From positions 868,001 through 932,000 of the forward strand of contig NZ_CP082275.1 in the NCBI RefSeq assembly GCF_023746615.1: 64,000 nucleotides of DNA, written 5' to 3'. Within the stretch, counting starts at the first letter, position 1; every line of letters starts with the position of its first letter. This DNA comes from Grimontia kaedaensis (GTDB taxonomy: Bacteria > Pseudomonadota > Gammaproteobacteria > Enterobacterales > Vibrionaceae). A model generated the notes under the pieces. The model was not told the DNA's origin and did no database searches. It worked only from the letters and a program-made list of their open reading frames with translations. The position numbers were made by a program, and so were the translations under genes. Shown piece by piece: positions 50,037-57,609 of this stretch.

Positions 50037-51395
50037 ATGCACATCATCCACCACGGCGCCAAAACTGGCGTAACAGGCTCTTGCCATCAACTCACCACAG
50101 AGATAGGAAAGCTCCTCATTGATTGTGGTTTGTTTCAAGGCGACGAAACGCGGCCACTTGATATCGAGTTTGATGTGCATGATATCGATGCCTTGATCCT
50201 TACCCACGCCCATATAGACCATATCGGTCGTCTGCCTTGGCTACTCGCAGCCGGTTTTAAATCCCCTATTTACTGCACTCTGGCCACCGCAAAGCTGGTT
50301 CCCATGATGTTGGACGATGCGCTTCGCCTTCAACTGGGGCTTAAGCGAAAGGACAGACAGCGTATTCTTAAACTTATCGAGTCACTCACTGTTCCTGTGC
50401 ATTACGGAGTTTGGCGAAGTGTTTATCATCGGCCTGATTGTGTGGCAGATATCCGCTTTCAGCCAGCGGGTCATATCCTTGGTTCTGCCTTTGTTGAAGT
50501 AAAACTCCCCAGCAAAGAGGTGATTGTCTTTTCGGGAGATCTCGGCCCTAACAACACACCTCTACTCCCAGATCCAACGCCACCTGAAAGAGTAGATGTG
50601 CTGGTGATCGAAAGTACCTATGGTGACGGGGTACACGAGTCAATAGAACACAGAGCGCAGAGACTCAAAGCTTTAATTGACCGTTCACTGTTAGACGGTG
50701 GCGTAATACTTATTCCTGCATTCAGCGTGGGGAGAACACAAGAACTCCTTTTTGATATTGAAGCCATCCTCGCTACACAATTGAATGAATCGGAAAGACG
50801 GGAATGGTCGAAAATCCCGGTGATACTGGATTCCCCAATGGCAGCCAAAGTGACTGAAAGGTATCGTGAATTCAAAGCCCTTTGGAGTGAGGAAGCAAAA
50901 ACAAGATTAGAAGTTGGCAGACATCCACTCGCATTTGAACAGTGTATAACTATCGATTCGCACAGTGATCATCAAGCTTTGGTAAATAGACTAAAGCAAA
51001 CGGGAGAGCCCGCGATCGTCGTTGCTGCCAGTGGCATGTGTAATGGCGGTCGTATTTTGAATTACCTAAAAGCACTGCTGCCAGATGCCAGAACCGATGT
51101 GATATTAGCTGGCTATCAAGCCAGGGGGACACTTGGGCGCAAACTCCAACGCGGAGAGCAACAGGTTGAAATCGACAATAAACCAATCGATGTTAGTGCC
51201 CACATTCACACCATGTCTGGCTACTCCGCCCATGCAGACAAAAATGAGCTGCTGCAGTTTATCGAAGGCATTCCCACCAAACCCAAAGAAATCAGAATTG
51301 TTCATGGTGATGAAAAAGCGCAAGAGGCACTGGCGGCGGAGGTTGAGCGGCGAGGTTTGGCGGAGAGGGTGGTGATGGCGAAAGACATGGCCTAG
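50037..51395 (+). CDS. rjg: MBL-fold beta-CASP hydrolase, probable right-junction gene (rjg)
   Basis: The 452-residue protein has the metallo-beta-lactamase motif HAHIDH near residues 59-64, further metal ligands at GHILGSAF and FSGDLG, and a beta-CASP domain (IESTYGD, IPAFSVGRTQELL, VAASGMCNGGR, SGYSAHAD). Relatives are RNA-processing nucleases related to CPSF-73. Its position fits rjg, the gene that marks the right end of Vibrio wb clusters; I assign that name from position and memory of the family, not from a search. The stop codon TAG lies inside a CCTAGG repeat. Confidence 0.8.
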   Translation: MHIIHHGAKTGVTGSCHQLTTEIGKLLIDCGLFQGDETRPLDIEFDVHDIDALILTHAHIDHIGRLPWLLAAGFKSPIYCTLATAKLVPMMLDDALRLQLGLKRKDRQRILKLIESLTVPVHYGVWRSVYHRPDCVADIRFQPAGHILGSAFVEVKLPSKEVIVFSGDLGPNNTPLLPDPTPPERVDVLVIESTYGDGVHESIEHRAQRLKALIDRSLLDGGVILIPAFSVGRTQELLFDIEAILATQLNESERREWSKIPVILDSPMAAKVTERYREFKALWSEEAKTRLEVGRHPLAFEQCITIDSHSDHQALVNRLKQTGEPAIVVAASGMCNGGRILNYLKALLPDARTDVILAGYQARGTLGRKLQRGEQQVEIDNKPIDVSAHIHTMSGYSAHADKNELLQFIEGIPTKPKEIRIVHGDEKAQEALAAEVERRGLAERVVMAKDMA

Positions 51396-51475
51396 GGGAT
51401 AAAAAAGGTCCTAGGGTAAGAGCGAGGTCCTAGGATCCTAGGGTAGAGCGAAAGAGCGAAAGAGCGAAAGAGCGG
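51386..51475. repeat. CTAGG repeat cluster (minus orientation) with AGAGCGAA octamers
   Basis: Four CCTAGG-type units start within the last codons of rjg. They pass into tandem octamers AGAGCGAA (51445-51475, just under four copies). The orientation is opposite to the cluster at 51735-51860, so together they form a head-to-head pair around the heptamer array. Confidence 0.85.
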
Positions 51476-51545
51476 GAGTACGGAAAGAGCGAGGAATACT
51501 GAATACAGGAAAAAGCTTGAATATCTCTGAGGCCCCGGAAAAATC

Positions 51546-51692
51546 GTAATCCGTAATCCGTAATCCGTAATCCGTAATCCGTAATCCGTAATCCGTAATC
51601 CGTAATCCGTAATCCGTAATCCGTAATCCGTAATCCGTAATCCGTAATCCGTAATCCGTAATCCGTAATCCGTAATCCGTAATCCGTAATCC
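51546..51692. repeat. Perfect 21-copy tandem heptamer GTAATCC
   Basis: Twenty-one exact copies of GTAATCC cover 147 bases. Read on the minus strand, all three frames stay open and encode the circular heptapeptide GLRITDY; read on the plus strand every frame is closed by TAA. It is a simple repeat, not a gene. Confidence 0.97.
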
Positions 51693-51734
51693 CCTTAACC
51701 CTATACCCAGCAACCTTCCGCTCTTAAGCTCTTT

Positions 51735-51860
51735 CTAGGCTCCTAGGCTCCTAGGCTCCTAGGCTCCTAGGCTCCTAGGCTCCTAGGCTCCTAGGCTCCT
51801 AGGCTCCTAGGCCCTCAGCTCTTCCTAGGATCTAGGACCTGCTCTTCCTCGTCCCTTCGC
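51735..51860. repeat. Octamer array CTAGGCTC and CTAGG cluster (plus orientation)
   Basis: Nine full copies of CTAGGCTC and a partial tenth (51735-51812) are followed by GCTCTTCCTAGGATCTAGGA (from about 51818). It lies next to the 3' end of the minus-strand yjbH-like gene. Confidence 0.92.
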
Positions 51861-51871
51861 ACTTCGTGCGA

Positions 51872-54040
51872 TTACCTATTCGTAAACTCCGAATTCGGGT
51901 AACGCGCATCCGTCATGCTGTAAAGGCTGTACTTCCTGCCCAGCATTTGACCACCATCGCGGGAAAGTGGTGTCCAGCCAATCAGTGCACGGCTGGCACT
52001 TGGTTTGACGGTAAAGATGTCGAAAGGAATCGAAATGTAGAAGCCTTTGTTAAAGCTACCTTCACCAAACTCTTCCGCTGACAGGTTAGTTTTCGCGAGG
52101 TAAGCACCTGCAATTACGCCGCTATCAAACTGCTTGGAAACATCCAGCGTCACACCTTTATCTTCCGCCAGGTACTGACCGACACTTGCTTTAATCAGCA
52201 AATCATCAAACCAGCTCCACTCAGGGCGATAATAAGTAGTGAAATGACCGGTTGGTGTGCCAGTTTGTACCCGGTAGTAACGACCTGTAATTGGGTCGTA
52301 ATGTACTTCTTCTGTGAAAATGCCGAACTCAGAATTCGGGTCGCGCTGGGCCACATAGTTCATATCCAGGCCAAAAGCCCAGTTGCTGTTAAGAGGGCGA
52401 TACAAGACTTCGCCACCCACACCCGCAAACATGGTCTCCAGGTAACCGCCGTATGCCTGAACGTAGAAACTGTCACCAAACTTATCAAAAGCCGTTAACT
52501 GAAGATTACTCACACGAACAGTGTTATCAGAAATGTACTGACGAACCAGCGTACGAACGCGTTTCAAGTCTGTACCATCAGGTGGTACGTCATATTTAAA
52601 CTTGTCGTAGTTGTCGTAAAGGTTAACGTAAACCCCGCCGCCAAATTCAATATTATCGGTCAGCCAATAGCTCGCGCCGGCAGTCACGCCAATATTGAAC
52701 AGGTAGAAATCTTCCGAGCCGCCGATCGATTGCTGAAGACTTGGGTTAACACTCACTGACCAAGGTTTGCTGGTATCAGTTTGCAACATGCCACGTGCAG
52801 ACTCAGGGTTAACGCGCGTCGTCGTTTCCGTCACGCTTGCGCCAACATATTCCTGATTAGCCACTTTTCGGTAGGCAGACGCATCAATGTCAGTCTGAAT
52901 GGTGGTTTGGTTGGCTTGTTGCTCTACCAAATGATAAGTCGACGCTTTCGAGCCAGTATTGGTCAAAATCATCGCCGCTTTTTCATGGGCGAAATCGCGG
53001 TTGCGGTATTTAGATTGGCTACCCACTACCGTGATGCTTTCATCATCTGCATACACTTTGGTGTCGCCATAACCTGCAATGGTTTCCAGATCAGCCGCGA
53101 CGCGATCCCAATCAATGTCTTCAACGGATTTGCCCTGCGCACCATTGTATGCAGGCGTTGGGGTATCTATCCAGTTTTGCGCCAGCGTGTTGAAATTGGT
53201 TTTTAGAGTAAAACCCACCGTCCAGGTATTCCCGCGTTCATAGCTGGCGCGGATATCCCCCCAGTTGCCGAAACGGTAAACCGCACCCACGTTAAACGGA
53301 GAGTCTTGTGGCATCTCTTTGTCGGAGCGGGTAACGATAAAGTCACTCTTGTAGTCGTTCGCGTCATATTCCAGCTTCAGGCTCAGTGGCTCCCATGGGG
53401 TCTGATATTCCACGCCGCCAAACACAGACATACAACCGGTAAACCATCGGGCATAGTCAAAGCTGCCGCCTTTGCCTTTGTAAGAGGTATCACGCCCGCA
53501 ATCATCGCCGAGTGATGTGTCACCTTTCAGGTTGGCGCGGTTACCGATATAACCCCAGCCAATACCTGCGGTAAAATCAAACGGTCCTATGTGTTTGCTG
53601 GCAGCAATGTACTCGCCATCAAACAAACCGGTACCGCCAAGGTCACGGAGGCCAATTGAAGTTTCCGGCAGCCAATAGCTTTCTTCCCAAAGGCGCACTT
53701 TCACATCAATGCCTTTGTCGGTGTAGTAGGTGTCACCACTGAAACTATCATCACCACTATAGAGAAGGTCAGGCACTTGGGTGTAACGAATCGTCGCTTC
53801 AAGCCAAGGCATCAACTGCAATGAACTGTGGTAATGACGGTAATCGTCATTCATGGTCACGCCGAGCGAAAACTCACCTTCCGGCGCCACACGGCCTGTG
53901 GGCATTTGCATTAAGCCCACACCACCAAAGTCGCTTTGGGTAGGGGTGAACGGCGTGAAATCCAAATCGTTTGCGGTCGCAGGCAGAGCATGCATCAGTG
54001 CCAGAGAAAGAGTGGATAACTTAAATAAGGTACAACGCAT
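51872..54040 (-). CDS. YjbH/GfcD-family outer-membrane protein
   Basis: The 722-residue protein begins with a signal peptide (FKLSTLSLALMHALPATA) and then FGGVGLMQMPTGRVAPEGEFSLGV, the hallmark of the YjbH (DUF940) family. The rest alternates in the manner of outer-membrane beta strands. In E. coli YjbH/GfcD work with GfcB, GfcC and GfcA in exopolysaccharide or group 4 capsule secretion. It is the last of four minus-strand genes; spacing to the next is two bases. Confidence 0.9.
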   Translation of the reverse strand: MRCTLFKLSTLSLALMHALPATANDLDFTPFTPTQSDFGGVGLMQMPTGRVAPEGEFSLGVTMNDDYRHYHSSLQLMPWLEATIRYTQVPDLLYSGDDSFSGDTYYTDKGIDVKVRLWEESYWLPETSIGLRDLGGTGLFDGEYIAASKHIGPFDFTAGIGWGYIGNRANLKGDTSLGDDCGRDTSYKGKGGSFDYARWFTGCMSVFGGVEYQTPWEPLSLKLEYDANDYKSDFIVTRSDKEMPQDSPFNVGAVYRFGNWGDIRASYERGNTWTVGFTLKTNFNTLAQNWIDTPTPAYNGAQGKSVEDIDWDRVAADLETIAGYGDTKVYADDESITVVGSQSKYRNRDFAHEKAAMILTNTGSKASTYHLVEQQANQTTIQTDIDASAYRKVANQEYVGASVTETTTRVNPESARGMLQTDTSKPWSVSVNPSLQQSIGGSEDFYLFNIGVTAGASYWLTDNIEFGGGVYVNLYDNYDKFKYDVPPDGTDLKRVRTLVRQYISDNTVRVSNLQLTAFDKFGDSFYVQAYGGYLETMFAGVGGEVLYRPLNSNWAFGLDMNYVAQRDPNSEFGIFTEEVHYDPITGRYYRVQTGTPTGHFTTYYRPEWSWFDDLLIKASVGQYLAEDKGVTLDVSKQFDSGVIAGAYLAKTNLSAEEFGEGSFNKGFYISIPFDIFTVKPSASRALIGWTPLSRDGGQMLGRKYSLYSMTDARYPNSEFTNR

Positions 54041-54042
54041 GA

Positions 54043-54849
54043 CTACATAACCCGATGTTGAAGAAGACGCGGAATATCGCGGTTAAGAGAAGAAAACTCA
54101 GAGGGTAAACCCTGGAAAGGCACAAAAATCACAGCGCCCGGTGCCACATTCTTTGGCACTTCATTCCAATAGGCCACTGGGTGGGTTTCAAGCTCGCCAT
54201 TTGGCTGAACCACAAAAACTTCACTGATCCCAAAGGTATTTAAGGTGTCAGCAGTTCCGAGATAATCATGCGCTATATAAACAGGCGAAAAATCAGCGTC
54301 AGTGGTTTTGGTCACTGCGCCGATTATCCAAACATTGTTTGGCCGGCGAGGAAGGAGCAGCATGAGATCGCCACGAACCAAAGGGTTCACCTTGCTACCC
54401 GCAAGATAAAAATCTTCATCCAGCGTCACTGAAATTCGGGAAGCAAATGTCGATGATGTAAGGAAGTTAGAAAGGGTAGAAACAGCACCAAGTTTTTCTG
54501 CATCGTCCTTCCACTTCCCTTTGAGCGTATCTAATTGATTTTCAATGCGGGCTTTCAGCGTGTTGAGATCAGCGGAATTAGCTTTATCAAACAACCCCGC
54601 GCCTTGCCAGAAAATGGTATCGGTATTGTGGGCAAGAATATGATTCGCGTTCGCCCGAACCACGGTAGCGCCTTGCGACACCACTTGTGAAACGCGGGGC
54701 GCGCCATCAAACGTGACGTGATAAACACGTTTGTCATCCGCTGCGGTTTTTACCGTCAACAGAGTTTGTTCTGCGGTGTGAGCGACGGTAGAAACAGCAA
54801 GCAACGCCAACACAATGCACCAACGGATCGAAGAAAAGTAAGCTTTCAT
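54043..54849 (-). CDS. YjbG/GfcC-family periplasmic capsule protein
   Basis: The 268-residue protein has a signal peptide (IRWCIVLALLAVSTVAHTAEQ). Its C-terminal half carries the GfcC pattern: MLLLPRRPNNVWIIGAV, YIAHDYL, and GAVIFVPFQGLPSEFSSLNRDIPRLLQHRV. GfcC has ubiquitin-like domains and may gate Wza. The gene follows the GfcB-like gene by three bases. Confidence 0.9.
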   Translation of the reverse strand: MKAYFSSIRWCIVLALLAVSTVAHTAEQTLLTVKTAADDKRVYHVTFDGAPRVSQVVSQGATVVRANANHILAHNTDTIFWQGAGLFDKANSADLNTLKARIENQLDTLKGKWKDDAEKLGAVSTLSNFLTSSTFASRISVTLDEDFYLAGSKVNPLVRGDLMLLLPRRPNNVWIIGAVTKTTDADFSPVYIAHDYLGTADTLNTFGISEVFVVQPNGELETHPVAYWNEVPKNVAPGAVIFVPFQGLPSEFSSLNRDIPRLLQHRVM

Positions 54850-54852
54850 CTT

Positions 54853-55563
54853 TTACTTGCCTCCTGAAAAGGGCTTCAGCAGCGTAAGCTCAATGCTTGG
54901 CATGCCAGGGGCAGGGGTTTGAATGCTGGCAACCACCTTGCCGGAATCAGGCTTTAACCAAAATTCGTTTTCAAAGGAGATATCAAGCTGAGGAGCGCGC
55001 ACATACTCAATAAAGTGCAGCGTCGAAACCGGCTTTTCATTAATCAGCAGGGTGTGCTCGCCTTGAAGCTGAAAGCGCGATTCCAGTGTGTAGCCGACAT
55101 GGTTGCCCGGTTGCCAATCCACTTTTCGCTTCCACACTTGTGGGGTGGCACTTTTCAGTAAACCCAATGCCAAAGGATCGGCTTGGTGTGAATAGCTGGC
55201 CGAAAGGTTACCGCCGTGAAGGTTCACCGTTTTCACAATGCGACCGTATTCGGTCACCAGCATTTCATTGTTGGCAGAAAGCCATTTCAACTGAAAACCC
55301 TGGGTAGGTTCGGCAAGGTTCGACATGCTTGGGTTGGCATAACCCAACACCATAAATGCCTGACCACTTTTTTCCGTTTTGGCATACAGGCTGGCATAAG
55401 GAAGGTCATTGACTTTATCTGCCGAAATCACCACATCGTCATGTCCGAATAATGCGAGCGACATCGTGTCTTGCACATCCTGAAATCTTTGACTGCAGCC
55501 AGAAAGGGCAATGGCTGCACCTATTAGCGCAATGGCTTTTACACCGTAATTACAATTTTTCAT
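54853..55563 (-). CDS. YjbF/GfcB-family lipoprotein
   Basis: The 236-residue protein has a lipoprotein signal peptide with lipobox LSGC (IALIGAAIALSGCS). The body matches the GfcB/YmcC family, including KVNDLPYASLYAKTEKSGQAFMVLGYA. It belongs to the four-gene exopolysaccharide secretion set and is separated from the small upstream gene by a hairpin. Confidence 0.9.
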   Translation of the reverse strand: MKNCNYGVKAIALIGAAIALSGCSQRFQDVQDTMSLALFGHDDVVISADKVNDLPYASLYAKTEKSGQAFMVLGYANPSMSNLAEPTQGFQLKWLSANNEMLVTEYGRIVKTVNLHGGNLSASYSHQADPLALGLLKSATPQVWKRKVDWQPGNHVGYTLESRFQLQGEHTLLINEKPVSTLHFIEYVRAPQLDISFENEFWLKPDSGKVVASIQTPAPGMPSIELTLLKPFSGGK

Positions 55564-55635
55564 AGTACTACAACTGAGTCGCCAATAAGCCCAAACGAGC
55601 GATGCGGCGTAAATTCTAAGGGTATAAATATGAAG

Positions 55636-55669
55636 AAAACCGAACAGCTTGCACTGTTCGGTTTTTTTT
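55636..55669. terminator. Hairpin between the yjbE-like and yjbF-like genes
   Basis: A 12-bp stem (AAAACCGAACAG / CTGTTCGGTTTT) stands between the first and second gene of the minus-strand operon. The minus-strand U run is short, so it may act as a partial terminator that leaves the small first gene more highly expressed. Confidence 0.7.
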
Positions 55670-55683
55670 ACGCAACTTACTGA

Positions 55684-55935
55684 TTAACCTTGAGTGGTAA
55701 CAGAAGTTGAAGTGGTAGTCGCAGTGTCGTTGTCTGATGCGTCAACCGCCACAACAACCGCTGCTGCCACCGCAACACCAACAGCAACAGTCGTTGCGGT
55801 TACACCACCAACAGCAGCAGCTGATGCACCTGCACCGCCCGCTGAACCGCCAGTAGTTGCTGCAGTTTCTTCAACAGCCATTGCTGGTGCTGCCATCATC
55901 ATTGCTGCCAGAGCTGCAATTGCTGATTTTTTCAT
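55684..55935 (-). CDS. YjbE/GfcA-like small secreted protein
   Basis: The 83-residue protein has a signal peptide (MKKSAIAALAAMMMAAPAMA), then a Gly/Ala/Val-rich body and a Thr/Ser-rich tail. Composition and position before the yjbF-like gene match YjbE and GfcA of E. coli, whose function is unclear. The ATG at 55935 has GGAG six bases upstream. Confidence 0.85.
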   Translation of the reverse strand: MKKSAIAALAAMMMAAPAMAVEETAATTGGSAGGAGASAAAVGGVTATTVAVGVAVAAAVVVAVDASDNDTATTTSTSVTTQG

Positions 55936-56162
55936 GAAAAACTCCATATCTCTTATGAATCACCTGTTTCATAAATCATACAGGCTCTTAAAATGCTAAA
56001 CAGTATTGGGAATTAAGTAAACATATAAAAAATGTCAATTACTAATTCTTTGGGCAATGAAGCATTTCAAAGTTCATTGAAAAGTCATGTGTATCTCTAT
56101 TGAGTCTGTAGTTTCAAAAAAGTACACTCTGTGCCAATTAAATTGGCTGTTTCGGTGTCGCC

Positions 56163-56519
56163 ATGAAGTATTTAGTTTTCTTTCCGCTATTTGTTTTTCT
56201 TTTATTGACCTCAGGCTGCTCAGGTCCTCGCTCATCCATTCAAGCGAATGGCGCCATTGTGTGGAGTAACGGCGTGGTAGAAAAAGTTCGTGTTTCTCCG
56301 TCTAACCAGCATTTAGTCTTTCTTTACAACAGTTTTACATCATCACAAGTGGTTGTTTATAGCCAGATAATCGGCGCCAGTACTGCAGGGTGTGAGTACT
56401 ACGTTAACGAGCCAAAACCCGAAGTGCGCTTAACAATTTGCCGTGAAGGTGAAGTGGAATTATTAACCAGTGGTGTCGTGATGAACGTGGGGCAATTAAC
56501 GGTATATGCCGATCACTAA
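56163..56519 (+). CDS. Small predicted lipoprotein, unknown function
   Basis: The 118-residue protein starts MKYLVFFPLFVFLLLTSGCS, a clear lipoprotein signal with lipobox LTSGC. The remaining 100 residues have two further cysteines and a beta-rich look (VVVYSQIIGAS, EVELLTSGVVMNVGQLTVYA). I recognise no family. It lies between the yjb-like operon and the ops leader of the wza operon and could be a lipoprotein accessory to export. Confidence 0.7.
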   Translation: MKYLVFFPLFVFLLLTSGCSGPRSSIQANGAIVWSNGVVEKVRVSPSNQHLVFLYNSFTSSQVVVYSQIIGASTAGCEYYVNEPKPEVRLTICREGEVELLTSGVVMNVGQLTVYADH

Positions 56520-57044
56520 TCCTGAAAATGTAAATAAGTGTTTCGTCATTAGGCTGATTGGTGTTATTTGCGTCGCAACTTTCTGGGGATTTAACAGCGT
56601 TGAAAATGGCATTTTTTCAAAAAAACATCACTTTACTTGTTAATGCTCAAATTCGAGACAGTTAAATAAAAAATAACTGCCTCACTGTTAATCCGATTGT
56701 GTCTTAAGTGATACGATTTTTTAACATTTAAGTGCTGAGTGATTTTTAAGCGAAAAGCTTAATGGCAGCCTAGTTATTTGTGCAGACACCAAGCTAACAC
56801 GTTTGTAGTTACGTTAGCGAAAAACAGAAGAAACGAACGAATCAAGAATTATCGCGTGGATTGGGGCCGACACCCAAGGGCGGTAGCGTATCTGGCGGCG
56901 ACTTAAAGAAGCCAATTTTTTCATGATGCAAGACTTAATTTGCGTCAATTATATTATTCATTTTTAGACGAAAACGCTGATGTCTAGTCGTCTCAGATAG
57001 CTTTGAAATCAGTGCTTATGTTACTCGTCGCGTTTGAGGAAAGT
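56520..57044 (+). other. Long untranslated leader and promoter region of the wza operon
   Basis: These 525 bases contain no credible gene. They are AT-rich at first and hold the ops element at 56879-56889. Such long leaders are usual upstream of RfaH-controlled capsule operons. Confidence 0.7.
56879..56889 (+). promoter_or_regulatory. ops element / JUMPstart, copy 2
   Basis: GGCGGTAGCGT, identical to the element at 26740, with similar upstream context (GGGGCCGACACCCAA). It lies 156 bases before the barrel-protein gene and indicates RfaH control of the wza operon. Confidence 0.93.
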
Positions 57045-57566
57045 ATGGTGAAGCGATTGACAAACCCTGTTGCAGTGGCCTCTTTGCTGGTTGCAACCCT
57101 GACAGCCCCCCAAGCGGCAGCTGACGTTTATGCCGGTGCTATGGCAGGTTTCAGCAATGTCGAATACGCCACGGCACCAAACGACACTTTGACCGAGGCC
57201 AGCCCAATCTTGCTGCAAGCTCAGGCGGGGTACTTCTTTAATGATTACCTAGCGTTAGAGGGTCGTTTTGGTACCTCACTAAAACGCACCGGCGGTATTG
57301 CAGTAAACAGTCTGGCTTCAGGTTATGTGAAAGGAAACATTCCGGTCACCAACCAAATCGCCATGTACGCTTTGGCAGGTTATGTGGCGGCAGACATTGA
57401 CCACCACGGAACAGGCTCAGTCTCTGATAGCGGTTTCAGTTTTGGTTTGGGTGCGCACTATGCACTGAGCAGTGAAACGGCCGTGACATTGGAATTTGTG
57501 AATGCCCCAATCAGTGACAACTTGGGTGTAAGCGCATTAAACCTGGGCTTCCAATACCGCTTCTAA
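57045..57566 (+). CDS. Outer-membrane beta-barrel (OmpA-like N-domain) protein
   Basis: The 173-residue protein has a signal peptide ending APQAAA and then an eight-strand barrel pattern (VYAGAMAGFSNVEYA, LLQAQAGYFFNDYLALEGRFG, ending LNLGFQYRF with the C-terminal Phe used by the BAM machinery). The ATG at 57045 with GAGGA upstream is preferred to an earlier start at 57003. It is the first gene after the ops leader and lies 43 bases before the wza-like gene, which suggests a link to polysaccharide export or surface retention. Confidence 0.85.
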   Translation: MVKRLTNPVAVASLLVATLTAPQAAADVYAGAMAGFSNVEYATAPNDTLTEASPILLQAQAGYFFNDYLALEGRFGTSLKRTGGIAVNSLASGYVKGNIPVTNQIAMYALAGYVAADIDHHGTGSVSDSGFSFGLGAHYALSSETAVTLEFVNAPISDNLGVSALNLGFQYRF

Positions 57567-57609
57567 ACCTTCTTTCGAATTCTTACATTGATGTAACGAG
57601 CTTTAATTC

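Noticed and set aside
51546..51692. CRISPR array
   Set aside because: The 7-base units are directly adjacent with no spacers and no cas genes are near.
51438..51713. Minus-strand frame encoding repeated LRITDYG
   Set aside because: It is a product of the heptamer array being open in all three frames; no signal peptide, start context or neighbouring function supports translation.
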